Positions 37,093 through 49,828 of a stretch of DNA of 64,000 bases are shown piece after piece (position 1 is the first letter of the stretch; each line of letters begins with the position of its first letter). Source of the stretch: Alviniconcha marisindica (Eukaryota > Mollusca > Gastropoda > Provannidae); contig JABMCL010003885.1 of assembly GCA_018857735.1 (NCBI GenBank), positions 105,001 through 169,000 on the forward strand, read 5' to 3'. A program made the position numbers and the translations under genes. A model generated the notes under the pieces. The model had not been told where the DNA came from. It did no database searches and was given only the letters and a program-made list of their open reading frames with translations.

Positions 37093-40000
37093 CCTGCATG
37101 CACATATGTGCAAGTCAGTTTAGACATGGATTAAAAATACAACTATTACTTCACATGCACACATAAATCCCTCTCTTTCTCTTGCTTACACACCCACACA
37201 ACACACGCACCCCCACCCCACACCCCACACACACACATACACACACTATCCTCCCAGCCACAGACAGAAAGGATACTGGGTGATGGTGTTGCCTAGTAAC
37301 ACCAGCCAGGCCCGTGGCACTGCGACTCCCAGCACTGGCAGTAAATAGGGCACTGAAAACACACAGCATGCTGTCATGTGTAAAGCATACTCCAGTGCAC
37401 AGATTTTCTATGGGCTAGTGCACAGATTTCCTACAGACTACATACACTGCTACGACTCTGAAACAAGATCGTGCACAACTGTTTCAGATGGGGTCACGGT
37501 GGTCTTCAGTGAGGCAACAGTTTAAACGTCTGGTACAGTGAATTACAATGGATTGTGTGACGAGATTTTCTAAGCATTGACACTCTCAACAACAAGAAGA
37601 TGAAAAAGGACTAATGTGAGGGACTACTGACTAAGACTATCATGCAAAAAGTCTGTTCCGTTCTCTTTTCTTTTTGTCTGTTGGCCTTTCTTTGGCTGTT
37701 CCCACCTCAAGTCGTGGGAGAAAAAAACGTCTGTTCCATCTTCTTTTCTTTTTGTCTGTTGGCCTTTCTGTGGCTGTTCCTACCTCAAGTGGAGGGAGAA
37801 AAAAGTATATTCCCTGTCCTCTTTTCTTTTTGTCTGTTGGCCTTTCTTTGGCTGTTCCTACCTCAAGCAGTTGGAGAGAAGAAAAAACAACACAAAAACC
37901 CAGCCTGACTGTTAAAAAACAAAAAACAAACAAACTGTGGGCAAATAACAGGAATCCAGAGAGGTGAGGCAAATACTGTACCATGTTGATGTTGACGTTC
38001 ATGTTGCTACTGATGTTCATGTTGATGTTCATGTTGCTACTGATGTTCATGTTGAAGTTTATGTTGCTACTGATGTTCATGTGGATATTCATGTGGATAT
38101 TCATGTTCATGCTGGTGTTCATGCTGGTGTTCATGTTGATGTTCATGTTGATACTGATGTCAAACCTCATTCCTACCTGAGGCATTGAACTGAACAGCCT
38201 GGTTGTAGATGTTCTTTGCAAACAGCAGGAAGAAAGGCAGGGGAAGCAAATGCTGCAACAGAAAGCACACAGACTTATCTTTTCTTCTTTGTCCGGCTTT
38301 TCACATGATCAGCAAACTTGTCTAGGTAGAGAGATGTCTGAAACTGAGTCTTAGTGACAGCAATATGACACTTCTATAGTGCTACACAGGTGCTTTGTAG
38401 TAAAGATCTATTTGTGTCAGTGGCTTGTCAGGAAACTAGCCCTCTTATGTGTTTGGATCTTGATTCAGAACACTAGCAGTCATCCTTGTTTCAGATTTTT
38501 TTTTTAAATCCAGACAAGAGACTAAGACACTGTTTATCAGTCCAGATACACCAGGTTAACATTTCTTAGTAAGACACTTATATTTGAATAAAGCGACCAG
38601 TCACCTAGCTATCTTCCTGTGACTTTGTCACCCTTTTGTCCATGTTGGTTATCCTAACATAACTGTGATGGTTGACTGGGTGTTGAAAATCAAGTATGTA
38701 TCTTGCAAAATCAGAGTTGCTCACAATGGACTATTCTTGACAATAGTCATGAGGAAGGTCATGTTGGATCACAAAAGTGAAAGTGGATTGTGGGAGGTCA
38801 TGCTGGATCACAAAACTGAAAGTGGATGAGGGAAGTCATCTTAGATCACAAAACTGAAAGTGGATGAGGGAAGTCATCTTAGATCACAAAACTGAAAGTG
38901 GATGCGGGAAGTCATCTTAGATCACAAAACTGAAAGTGGATGAGGGAAGTCATCTTAGATCACAAAACTGAAAGTGGATGAGGGAAGTCATCTTAGATCA
39001 CAAAACTGAAAGTGGAAGAGGGAAGTCATCTTAGATCACAAAACTGAAAGTGGATGAGGGAAGTCATCTTAGATCACAAAACTGAAAGTGGATGAGGGAA
39101 GCCATGTTGGATCACAAAACTGAAAGTGGATGAGGAAGGTCACTTTGGATCACAAAAATGAAAAGCGAGAGTGGGCACTGTCTTGATCTGGGGGACATTC
39201 TTAATGAGCTAGGTCATGGAGGGTCACGGGATCAAAAGTGAGGTTGGGATGGGCAAAAACAGCACTCCAACCTCACTTTTAATCTCATGACCCGTAATAA
39301 CCTTGCTCATTCGGATGAATCCAGGTCAACACTGTGCCCAGGGTAATATCCCTTTTGATTTTTGTGACCTTGACCTTGCTTTCAATGTCATGACCAGCCA
39401 CATCCTAGCTCATTAAGAATGACTCCAGGTCAAAATTGTGTCCAGTCTTGCTTTCAGTTCTGTAGCCCACCATGACTGATCTCACTAACAATGGTCCATT
39501 ATGATATTTGAAAGGCTTAAGAGTCACATCATTACTCACCATGTTTGTTTCTATTATGTTACCTCATAACAAAAGTTCCAGAAAAAAAAATATATAAAAA
39601 ATCTCTGTACTCACATTATAGAAGAGTGCTTCTGATGGGTGTTTACCAAACTTGGCATAGGTCTGTTCCTGGAAGATACCCATTCTGGCCGACAGCAGCA
39701 GAGACAACACCAGCAGAAACACACCTGGCCGACATAAAATCATCTGGTTTGAAAAGGATCTTGCCGACAGCAGCAGAGACAACACCAGCAGAAACACGCC
39801 TGGCTGACATAAAATCATCTGGTTTGAAAAGGATCTTGCCGACAGCAGCAGAGACAACACCAGCAGAAACATGCCTGGCCGACATAAAATCATCTGGTTT
39901 GAAAAGGATCTTGCCAACAGCAGCAGACAACACCAGCAGAAACATGCCTGGCCGACATAAAATCATCTGGTTTGAAAAGGATCTTGCCGACAGCAGCAGA

Positions 40001-42517
40001 GACAACACCAGCAGAAACACGCCTGGCTGACATAAAATCATCTGGTTTGAAAAGGATCTTGCCGACAGCAGCAGAGATAACACCAGCAGAAACATGCCTG
40101 GCCGACATAAAATCATCTGGTTTGAAAAGGATCTTGCCGACAGCAGCAGAGACAACACCAGCAGAAACACGCCTGGCCGACATAAAATCATCTGGTTTGA
40201 AAAGGATCTTGCCGACAGCAGCAGAGACAACACCAGCAGAAACACGCCTGGCCAACAGAAAGTCAATCGTTTGGCCTGACTGAGATCCAGAGCGGAATGC
40301 CTTACTGCACCTTCCTAGGTATGTGTGTGCATCTTGCACATAGTTATGCTTCAACCCTTGTTAATGTGTACATCATGTGTTAGCTTTTGTTAAATTGCAG
40401 ATAGCATTTTCCACCTCGATGTACATTATGTGTGTTATGTTTGTTCAGTGCTTTGAGCCACTGGGTAAGCGCTTTACAAAGTTACATGCTGACCATGGCC
40501 AAAAGGAAAAAGGGGGGTGGGAATGAAACTAAAAAACAACATACTGATATGAAAATAAAGGTTCCTGCTATAGTATTCAGATAATCTGCCAGTATAAGTT
40601 CTTCCTGTCAACAATACTGACCCAGTAACCAAACCCAGAAATCGGAGAAGGCACCACGATCACTCACAGTACTTGACTTGGATCCCTGCAAACGGCAAAA
40701 TACAATCATACATTGATGTGATGATGCTTAAATGTATATAGAATTTAATACTGTGCAGTTGTGCACTCTGAGGAATTTTTCAGGGGAAAAATCAGAAGCA
40801 GGAGAATAAATTCAACAATGCTGATTGTATTTACTATTATAAATATTCTTTCCTAAAATTGACCTAAGATATATTTTGAAAAATGTTTAATGTGTGCCTA
40901 GGAATTCTTTTTCTAACAAATTCTGAACCCACAAACAACAACAACAAAATAAAAAATTAAGTGGCACACACAGAAATACACATATTCAAACAGACAGTGC
41001 TGGCCACAGAAAATACAAACACCAAATATTTTACGTATTAACAACTAAAAACAATCAGCTTGTGAACTACTAGCACTGTTACAGATGACATCTTCACTGT
41101 TCAAAGCACACCAGTTAACTGTTTACTGGTACTGGGAAAGGAAGGGGTAACAGCCATGTGTGAAAATGCATTCATGAAAGTTTGGGTTGCATCTACAGGC
41201 AGTATTTTCAATGGGAAGGAGGGTGTTTCTTACATTTATATTCATCCGCCCACAGGTCATACTAGTTCAGTAGTTGTGGGAATATTGTTTTTGTTGCAGC
41301 TCGTCAAAATGGTTTGCTCGCTACAGTTTGGTGTCAGTGGAAAATGACAAAGAGACAAATACGTTTTTCATTTACAGAGGTATTTCAGACCATAGTGAGG
41401 GAAAAAGAATTAAAAAAATTACTTCTCAATTATGACTTAAACATTTTCTGTCAATTTGTACTTTGTTCCGTTTATTTAATTATTACTTTCTTAGTTTGAT
41501 TTTTTTTTTTTTTTTATATATATATATATTTTAGCAAGAGCTTGACTTATAGTGCATGCACTCCTTGTGGTAATACATTTATGCATGCAATTTGTTGAGT
41601 GCTCTGCATTAGATTATGCAAATTGGTCAATAGCACTGTGACCTTTGAATAATATACATGATGCACACATTATTAAAACAGAAGAGCAGAGGCACTGTGG
41701 GCACAACTGCTGGACACAACTCACCACATCAGAAGCAGAAGCAATGGTGCACAGAATGATACCAAACGTTATCAACACCACCGAAAAATACTTGCTGGGT
41801 TTGTACCTACACATACCAGGCAAGAAGAAAATAAAGGATAAGTCACATCAGGAAAGGAAGACTTCCACCAAAGTTAAATTGCTCTGCATTAAATACAAAC
41901 ATAAAATTGCCATCCTAGAAGAAAGGAAGAAGAAGAAAGAAAAAAAAGAGTTCCATAAACAAGCACATCTTGTAAGTTGCATAGTGCACGTAAAATTAAA
42001 CACATGCTCAGCTTACAGTGTGTACCTGCAGTGGCAGTGCAGCACTTTCAGTACAGCACTTTCAGTACAGCACTAGGTGGTGGTGAAGTGTTGCTTAATG
42101 TCCTCAGATGTCAGTTGACATATTAGGGACAAGTTGTGACCAATGCCGAAGCACGGTTCGATAATTCTTTACATCTGCGGAAGCCAGAAGGCTCGTTAGG
42201 ACGGACAGCCCAGGACGGCCACCTCGACTCTCACATAGCTCCTGAACTATGAGTACAGCACTAGAGAAATAACTATATTGACTATCAAGTCCAATATTCA
42301 AATTCTGCTGGGGTATGATTATTCACGGAATAACATTCAAATGTAGCCACACATATAATATATATGCTCCAGTGAAAACCAGTGATTCATGGGATCTCAT
42401 CAAAATACACACTGTGTAGATCAATCTTGAAGAGGCAGTATTTTCCACAACCTTCAAATTCCATACTTTATTTAATGACTGTGCCAAACTCAGCTGAGCC
42501 TTGTTTTAAAGTGGCAT

Positions 42518-42579
<62 letters not shown>

Positions 42580-45500
42580 TACTTACAATTGTTGAAAGAC
42601 TGACTGGAAAATCATGTCCTGCTGGCATGATCATCAGTACAATGGGGTACAAGACTGATATTTCCCATGAAACAGGACTGATATTTCCCATGAAACGAGA
42701 CTGATATCTCCCATGAAACAAGCCTAATGTTTCCCATGAAGCGGGACTGACATCTCCCACAAAACAGGACTGACATCTCCCACAAAACAGGACTAATGTT
42801 TCCCATGAAGTGGGACTGATATCTCCCATGAAGTGGGACTGATATTTCCCATGAAACAGGACTGATGTTTTCATAAACAGGACTGATATCTCCCATGGAA
42901 CAGGACTGATATCTCCCATAAAACAGGACTGATGTTTCCCATGAAATGGGACTGATATTTCCCATGAAGTGGGACCGATATCTTCCATGAAACAGGACTG
43001 ACATCTCCCATGAAGTGGGACTGATATCTCCCATGAAACGGGACTGATGTTTCCTATAAAAAGGGCCAGGATCAAAATGAAGGACACAAAAGAGGAATAT
43101 TGAGGTAGTGCTGTGGGGGAGCTACAGTTTCTTGCAATGTCAGTGGTTTGTGTCAGGCCAAAAGGTCACAGACCCTGGCATACAAGAACGGCTTGTCGCA
43201 ATAACATGCATGCATATTTTCACCTACGGCTGAATTGTTACTAAAGTGGGGTCACAGTACTATTTTGATTTTCTCTGTCATGAAAACACAGAACGTGTGG
43301 GTGTTGTGTATAGCTTGGCACCATAAGCTTAGGCTGAACAGCATTTCAAGTTGCTTTGGGAGATTTTGTTGCTGTCTCAGGATCTGGATGCATGCAAGCA
43401 CATGGCTTCACTCATCACCAAAAGTGCGGCCTGCAGGGCTAGCAAATGACAGCCACAGGTTGCTTCAAATGTCAAGAGTGGAGCTGACTGATCCAACTGA
43501 CCGATGGGTCACGTCTCACACGGAAGTGTATCCAGTTGAGAAGTGTCATACGGTACACAAAGACAACAGTAAAAAACATTTTTTAAATGCACTGGACAAG
43601 TATGTTCCTTACTTCAACCACTATGAAAGATGGGCAGGAGTTAACCTCTGCTAGTGTCATTTAACACATGAGACTTGCACACGCAAGTATGAAAACAGAT
43701 GGGTTACATCACTTCCTTTTTCACAAAAACTATTACCACCATTCTTCTACCCCTCTCTACAAACATAACGCAGTGCCCACAAAGCACAAATGTTAGGTAA
43801 CTTTTCTCCTTTCAACAGCATTTGGGTGCCAGAAATAATCCAACTTAGTTTGCCAGATTTCCAGCTTCCAGAATGCTCACAGATATACAGCCCTGGTTAA
43901 TACAGGATAAAATGCATTGATAGCCCAGAATTAATGTTTGGGTGAAGGTAACTTTCACAACGATTAGTACTGTAGTACACTAACCAAGCCATGTATGCAC
44001 ACACCACTTCAAGTAGCAGATGGCATATGTAACAAAAAACTAGAAGAAAACTGAAGATATTTTTATATTTAATTTTTTTATTACCTTCCAACCGCTAACA
44101 AGGACTGATCACAAACATCCCAAAAATCAGAATCATGTTCTGATCTTCTGTACCCAAAATGATTTCAAGCAAAACTGATTAAAACCAGAAAACATGTGTG
44201 AGCTGCCAGTGCCAGTCTGTTGCAATTTCTCTGAAACCCATTTTACACAGGTCCCAGGTGCTAGTAGTAGTAGGTCCCTCATCATGCAAAAAACAACAAC
44301 ATACTGACAAAATCCTGTGAAATTTTAATAACATTAGCAATGAGTTAATAACATTAGTAATAATTAACAGGCTGTATAACAGCCCAAGCTGTTTTACCTG
44401 TGCAAAGCAACCTGAGATTCTGGTGGGCAAAAAACGCCCCCCCAAAAAAAAGAAAAAAAAAAGAAAAAGGCTCAATGAAGTTAGTAAGGTGCACAATACT
44501 TATGTACCTAGTACTGTGATAAATTATATATGTCTAAAAGTTAACATACAAATCCTATGCAAAAATTATCAAGCTGTATCCTCTAAGCAAGCTGTATCCC
44601 GAAACTTCTGGCGTATTTCAAGACTTTAAGAAAAGGAAAGAAGAAGAAAGTCTGACAGAACTGTGAAGACATTATAGTGCAGACATTGGCATAACATAGA
44701 AGAGAAAAGTTATATGTATTGTTAAGTGTGTATCACAGCAGTGCCTGATCTTTCAATAATGATAATAATAATGGTAATAAAATTAATATATCAATGATTT
44801 TACATATTTATATATATAAACGCAAGTTACCATCCTGCTGTTTACAACATTAAACTGTATGCTTATTTTTCAGCAATTAAATGACCATGAAGACACTGAA
44901 GATAGACAATTTTAAAGTGCATAATTATGTATATTTATGGAATATGGAGTTAAGTTGACCCAAGTTAATTGCAGAAAACTTTCATCCTTTACAAAACAAG
45001 TAAGTAAGTTGGTGTTTTATGCCCAGTCAACCGGTACGGTTATATCAGGGTGAAAAACAATGGTTGTGCATATATATATATTATGTGAGAACAGTTTTCT
45101 GCAATCAGCTTGAGTCAAGTTAACTCCATATTGCTGAAGCCAGTCAGTAGGCACTAGCAATTTTCTACAAAATGAATCCAGCCCTGGCCTTCGGCAAGGT
45201 CTTTATACATGTACAATAAAACACTTTAAACAGCATAAAACTCTGGAATGTCAACCATCTCAGCTTCACACTGTACATCAGCTGAAGCCTTTGCAGCCAC
45301 AGTTCAGGAAAAGATGGAGAGATCAAGCACCTGAAAGTCTAGCGGAAATGCATGAACTTTAAACTGAGCGCCTGTTAACAAGAAAAGACTACATGCATTC
45401 TGGTAGTCTGTGGTACTCACCGTCTCTTCAAAATGAGGTAGCCCAGTAACAGGTTAGCCACCAATGACCCCTGAGGAACAAAAATGTAGTATAAACAAAC

Positions 45501-46300
45501 TCACAGACGATGGAGAATTATAACTGATAACTCTGAACTGCTCACATGTTTTCCTTTTCTCAACACAGGCTTGTTTTGCAAAGCATTCTCCACTCCATTG
45601 GTGCACAATCAAATTTCATCACACAAAACAGTTCTGACACAATCTGCCCACTGTTGATTAATTCAGGGTTTCTCAGTACTTTTACATGTCAGTTTGACTT
45701 AAAACATTGGTCAGATTCTTAATGAACAAATGAGTAAAACACCCAAATGCATGCACGCACACGCACACACACATACATGACAACTTAACCATGATTTCTT
45801 CAAGATTTGTCTTGTTGAAGTTGTTCATCATATACATACATGTGTACCAAATGACGAATATAAAATTGGTCATTTTGGTGTCATAAATAATAAATGGTAC
45901 TGCAGCCTTTGGGGTTTCATCTCAGCCACATTCTACTGCATCACGTATACTTACTGATCTAAATATCATTTGCAATGGCATAGACACATTCAAGCCAAGA
46001 ACGTAGTTGTTCAGCGTCTGAACGATGAAGAACAGGGCCACCATTGCAAAGTAGTAGCTGGAAAACAAAAACAAATAGTTATGGTAAGTTGTTATAATCT
46101 AATTCCAGTAATTCTTTATGCAACTAGCCTTCAAAATGGGGAATATGGAATATTTTGTTGATATACTGTTTTTAAGATTTATAATAATAATATTGGACAT
46201 TTGTAAAGCGCCTACCCTGTGGCTCAAAGCACAGAACAAACGTAACACACATAATGTAGACATCAACAAGGGTTCAAGCATAAGTATACATGTGCAAGAT

Positions 46301-46344
<44 letters not shown>

Positions 46345-47657
46345 CAACTTTTATATTCATAATATATATATCTCTAATAGTTAATACATAGATATTCTGT
46401 ATCATGGTTTTGACATGACTTTGTTGTAAAGAGCAGTGTGCCCACCCTTGTCACTGTCAGTGAGAATGAGATACCATATTATGGAAATTACTGAGCACTG
46501 TTCTTATTCTTGTTCTTATTATATTTTTAAAAAAGGTTTTAATTTGTTTGTATATTTTAGTTTTTTACAATTTATATCCACTGACAACTGTGTTAAATTT
46601 TCAACCCGATTTGATGACAAGTGTTCATGCTACACCACTTCAAAACAACACACAAATGACCAAGATCCTCTCCCATGCATAATCACTGAGGTTGTAACCC
46701 ATTTCCTTCCATTATCTTTCCCAGCTGCAGCTCTGTCTTAACCCTTTCACTGCCACAGCCTGTAAAATTTCCAGACTGAAATATGCACAGACGTGCCTGC
46801 AAACAGTATATTTTCTGGTCCTATAACATCTCCTTTCAATGCTATATGTTTTGATGAAAATCCTTTCACATACCAGTGCAAAAAAGCAGACCAAAAGGCT
46901 TAAGGGTTTCAAATTTTGCCCTTTTATGGGTCATTTTCAAATGACATCATGGCTGTGAACGGGTTAAGCTTGAACATGCTAAAAATTTGAAAAGGCAACA
47001 AATAATATTTTGACTTAATCTTACATGAGCCATCTGTGCGCATGCAGAAAACTTGAAAAGCCAACAAATCATATTTTGACTTAGTCATTGCATGAGCCAT
47101 CTGTCTGAAGGTGACTGACTGTAAGATGACTTGATTTGATTGAACCTCAAGCAGTGAAATGAAACACAAACAATTCAAACAAAGTTTTATTTACCGTATT
47201 GGTATGGCAGGCCGCTTGGTAAGAAACCTGGACGTAAAGAAAAACCCTTCCAAGGCATTGAAGACAAACGCTGTGAATGTGATCAGGTTGCCACATTTTG
47301 GATAGTCCCTGCAAGCAGCATAAAAATTTATATCTTACTGTCAACAAGAAGCAGCAACAATGACAATGTTTTACTTGGTGAACAGAAAGAACAAACAAAA
47401 CATTGCAAACAACAGCAGAGAGAAAGAGAAACCTAAACTTTAATATTATATATAATACAATTGTTATGAACCAGTTGAGTATGTAAAAATACTAAAATGG
47501 CCTGATATAAATTTATATTATAATACAGTGCAAGCACCAATATGAGATCTTATAATGGTGCACCTGATACAGTGCTGTGAAAAAAATCTCCATCTCATAA
47601 GTCATACTGGGTCACACTGATATAGACTGGAAATGTTTGTCACAAATTAGGTCAACT

Positions 47658-47717
<60 letters not shown>

Positions 47718-49335
47718 GTAATGGAGTGGAGTGGTAGAAGGACAGGACACAGGTAGCGGAGTCAGTCAAAATGGAGACCACAGCAGGCGGTGACGGGAAA
47801 CAGGCTTTATTCTACAGCAGCAGACAACTTCTCAGCACACCCAAAATCCTCAAGCGCATGCATAGATAAGAGAACTGCGCGGGCCGCAAGGAACACACGC
47901 TATCGCTACAATGAAATCGGCCCTCTGGACCACAAAATGGCTGACTATTGTGTTTCCTTGGCCCACACAAATACAGTTTCCTCAACAATAACTAAACTAA
48001 TTAAAACATGAAATACATCAAATAAAAGCTACAGTTACAACCTTTTAAACCATATAAACAAAATGTACACACATGACTTATTTAATTTACAACAAGAGTG
48101 GGAAGCGTGGCTTGCACCTGTCTATAAGCAGATTCGTACAACTAAATCACAACTAACACAATGTACAAAATATAACTGTCAATAAAACTTACATCAGAAT
48201 AAAGTGCACGCTCCCACGGTTAAAATGGTACATAACAATTACAATACAACGCTCTATAAGAGAAGCAAGACACACTCAAAGACTAGCACTAAAACAATCG
48301 GTGCGAACTTTCGCCTGGGGCGCGTTATTTTAGTCGCAGCAGCGCTGATAGTGATATCAAGTAGTCTATGAATACAACTTAGCTTCTACAGTACACAATA
48401 CTCAATAAGTTAATTTCAACCCAAAATAAACACTAAACATGGTCAGCTAAGCAAAATACTATACGACAAAGCACTGATCGATACAGAATTACTTTCATCG
48501 AGTCAAAACAACGATTCACTACTATTCACTAGTAGGCCTACTCATAGACAGAGAACGCGCCATGCAGACGACGGCTATAAAAAGAATGGACCTAGAAAGG
48601 CATCGGCTACTGATTAAGCTCGATCCTGCGTCTAAATAAGATCTAAATAAACATTCTAAGATGCCAGATTATATTACACATGGCTTTGGTGTATAACGAA
48701 AAGGACTAGGTGAACAAGGAGTATGTAAACAAACAAGTGGTCAAAATATTAAGGAAGTAAACATGGATTTGAAAATGGCGTGCACCGGCGGCTATTGCCG
48801 GTCAGCTGTGAGAAGGCCATGTGGCGTTACGCAACACACAGCGCTTCAAAACAAAAGCGTCGTCTGCTCCAGTTCCCGGGTTACTAACAGTACAGTAATG
48901 AAATTGCATGGATCTGATAACCGGGGCGGGATTATTGTAAAAACGTACAAAGAGCACTTGCTCACATATATATATATAAACAGTTCACCCAATTTGTGAG
49001 ACATTTCCAGTCCAGGAACATCATCATCGAGGAACTGTGTGATCATTTTTCGTTGTACATAGTACATTGCTTCCACAAAATCACAGTTTTTTTTTAATGT
49101 GTTTGTGCCTGATGGGGTAAATGGGCATTTCACATTAATATTAATAATACTAATACTAATAATAGAAATATGTTAAGCACTACACTGCAACTCAAAGCAC
49201 TGAACAAGTTTAGTATAACACACATAATGTACATCAAGATGGAAAATGCTATCAGAAATTAAAAAGAAAAGAAAAAAAAGCTAACACATAATGCAGACAT
49301 CAACAAGGTTTCAAGCATAATTATGCAAAAGATGT

Positions 49336-49378
<43 letters not shown>

Positions 49379-49410
49379 CACACACACACAAGCATAACTA
49401 TGCAAAAGAT

Positions 49411-49466
<56 letters not shown>

Positions 49467-49578
49467 TACAGACTGATTATTATTATCAGCTGTTCATAAC
49501 TCAGTTACTATGTTCATCACCCAGGAAATGTGCTGTCGCTTTTTGTCAAATTGCTTCCACAATGATCACAGAAAAACA

Positions 49579-49612
<34 letters not shown>

Positions 49613-49791
49613 TGTATGTGTACTTGACTGATACAGTGACCATTTCCAACTACTAAATTACTGACACTGTTGATGAGTTGTATGTGTACTTGACTGATAC
49701 AGTGACCATTTCCAACTACTAAATTACTGACACTGTTGATGAGTTTTCATCCATCAGCTGATTCTATCATGATTACACAGTTAAATTTGGC

Positions 49792-49828
<37 letters not shown>

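Noticed and set aside
37640..38221. 193-codon minus-strand frame with Met/Asn repeats
   Set aside because: Mostly repeat translation. Only the last part (38177-38221) overlaps a real SLC35B4 exon, and in a different reading frame from the transporter.
43235..43654. 139-codon plus-strand frame
   Set aside because: Lies in an SLC35B4 intron and has no recognisable domain or conserved motif.
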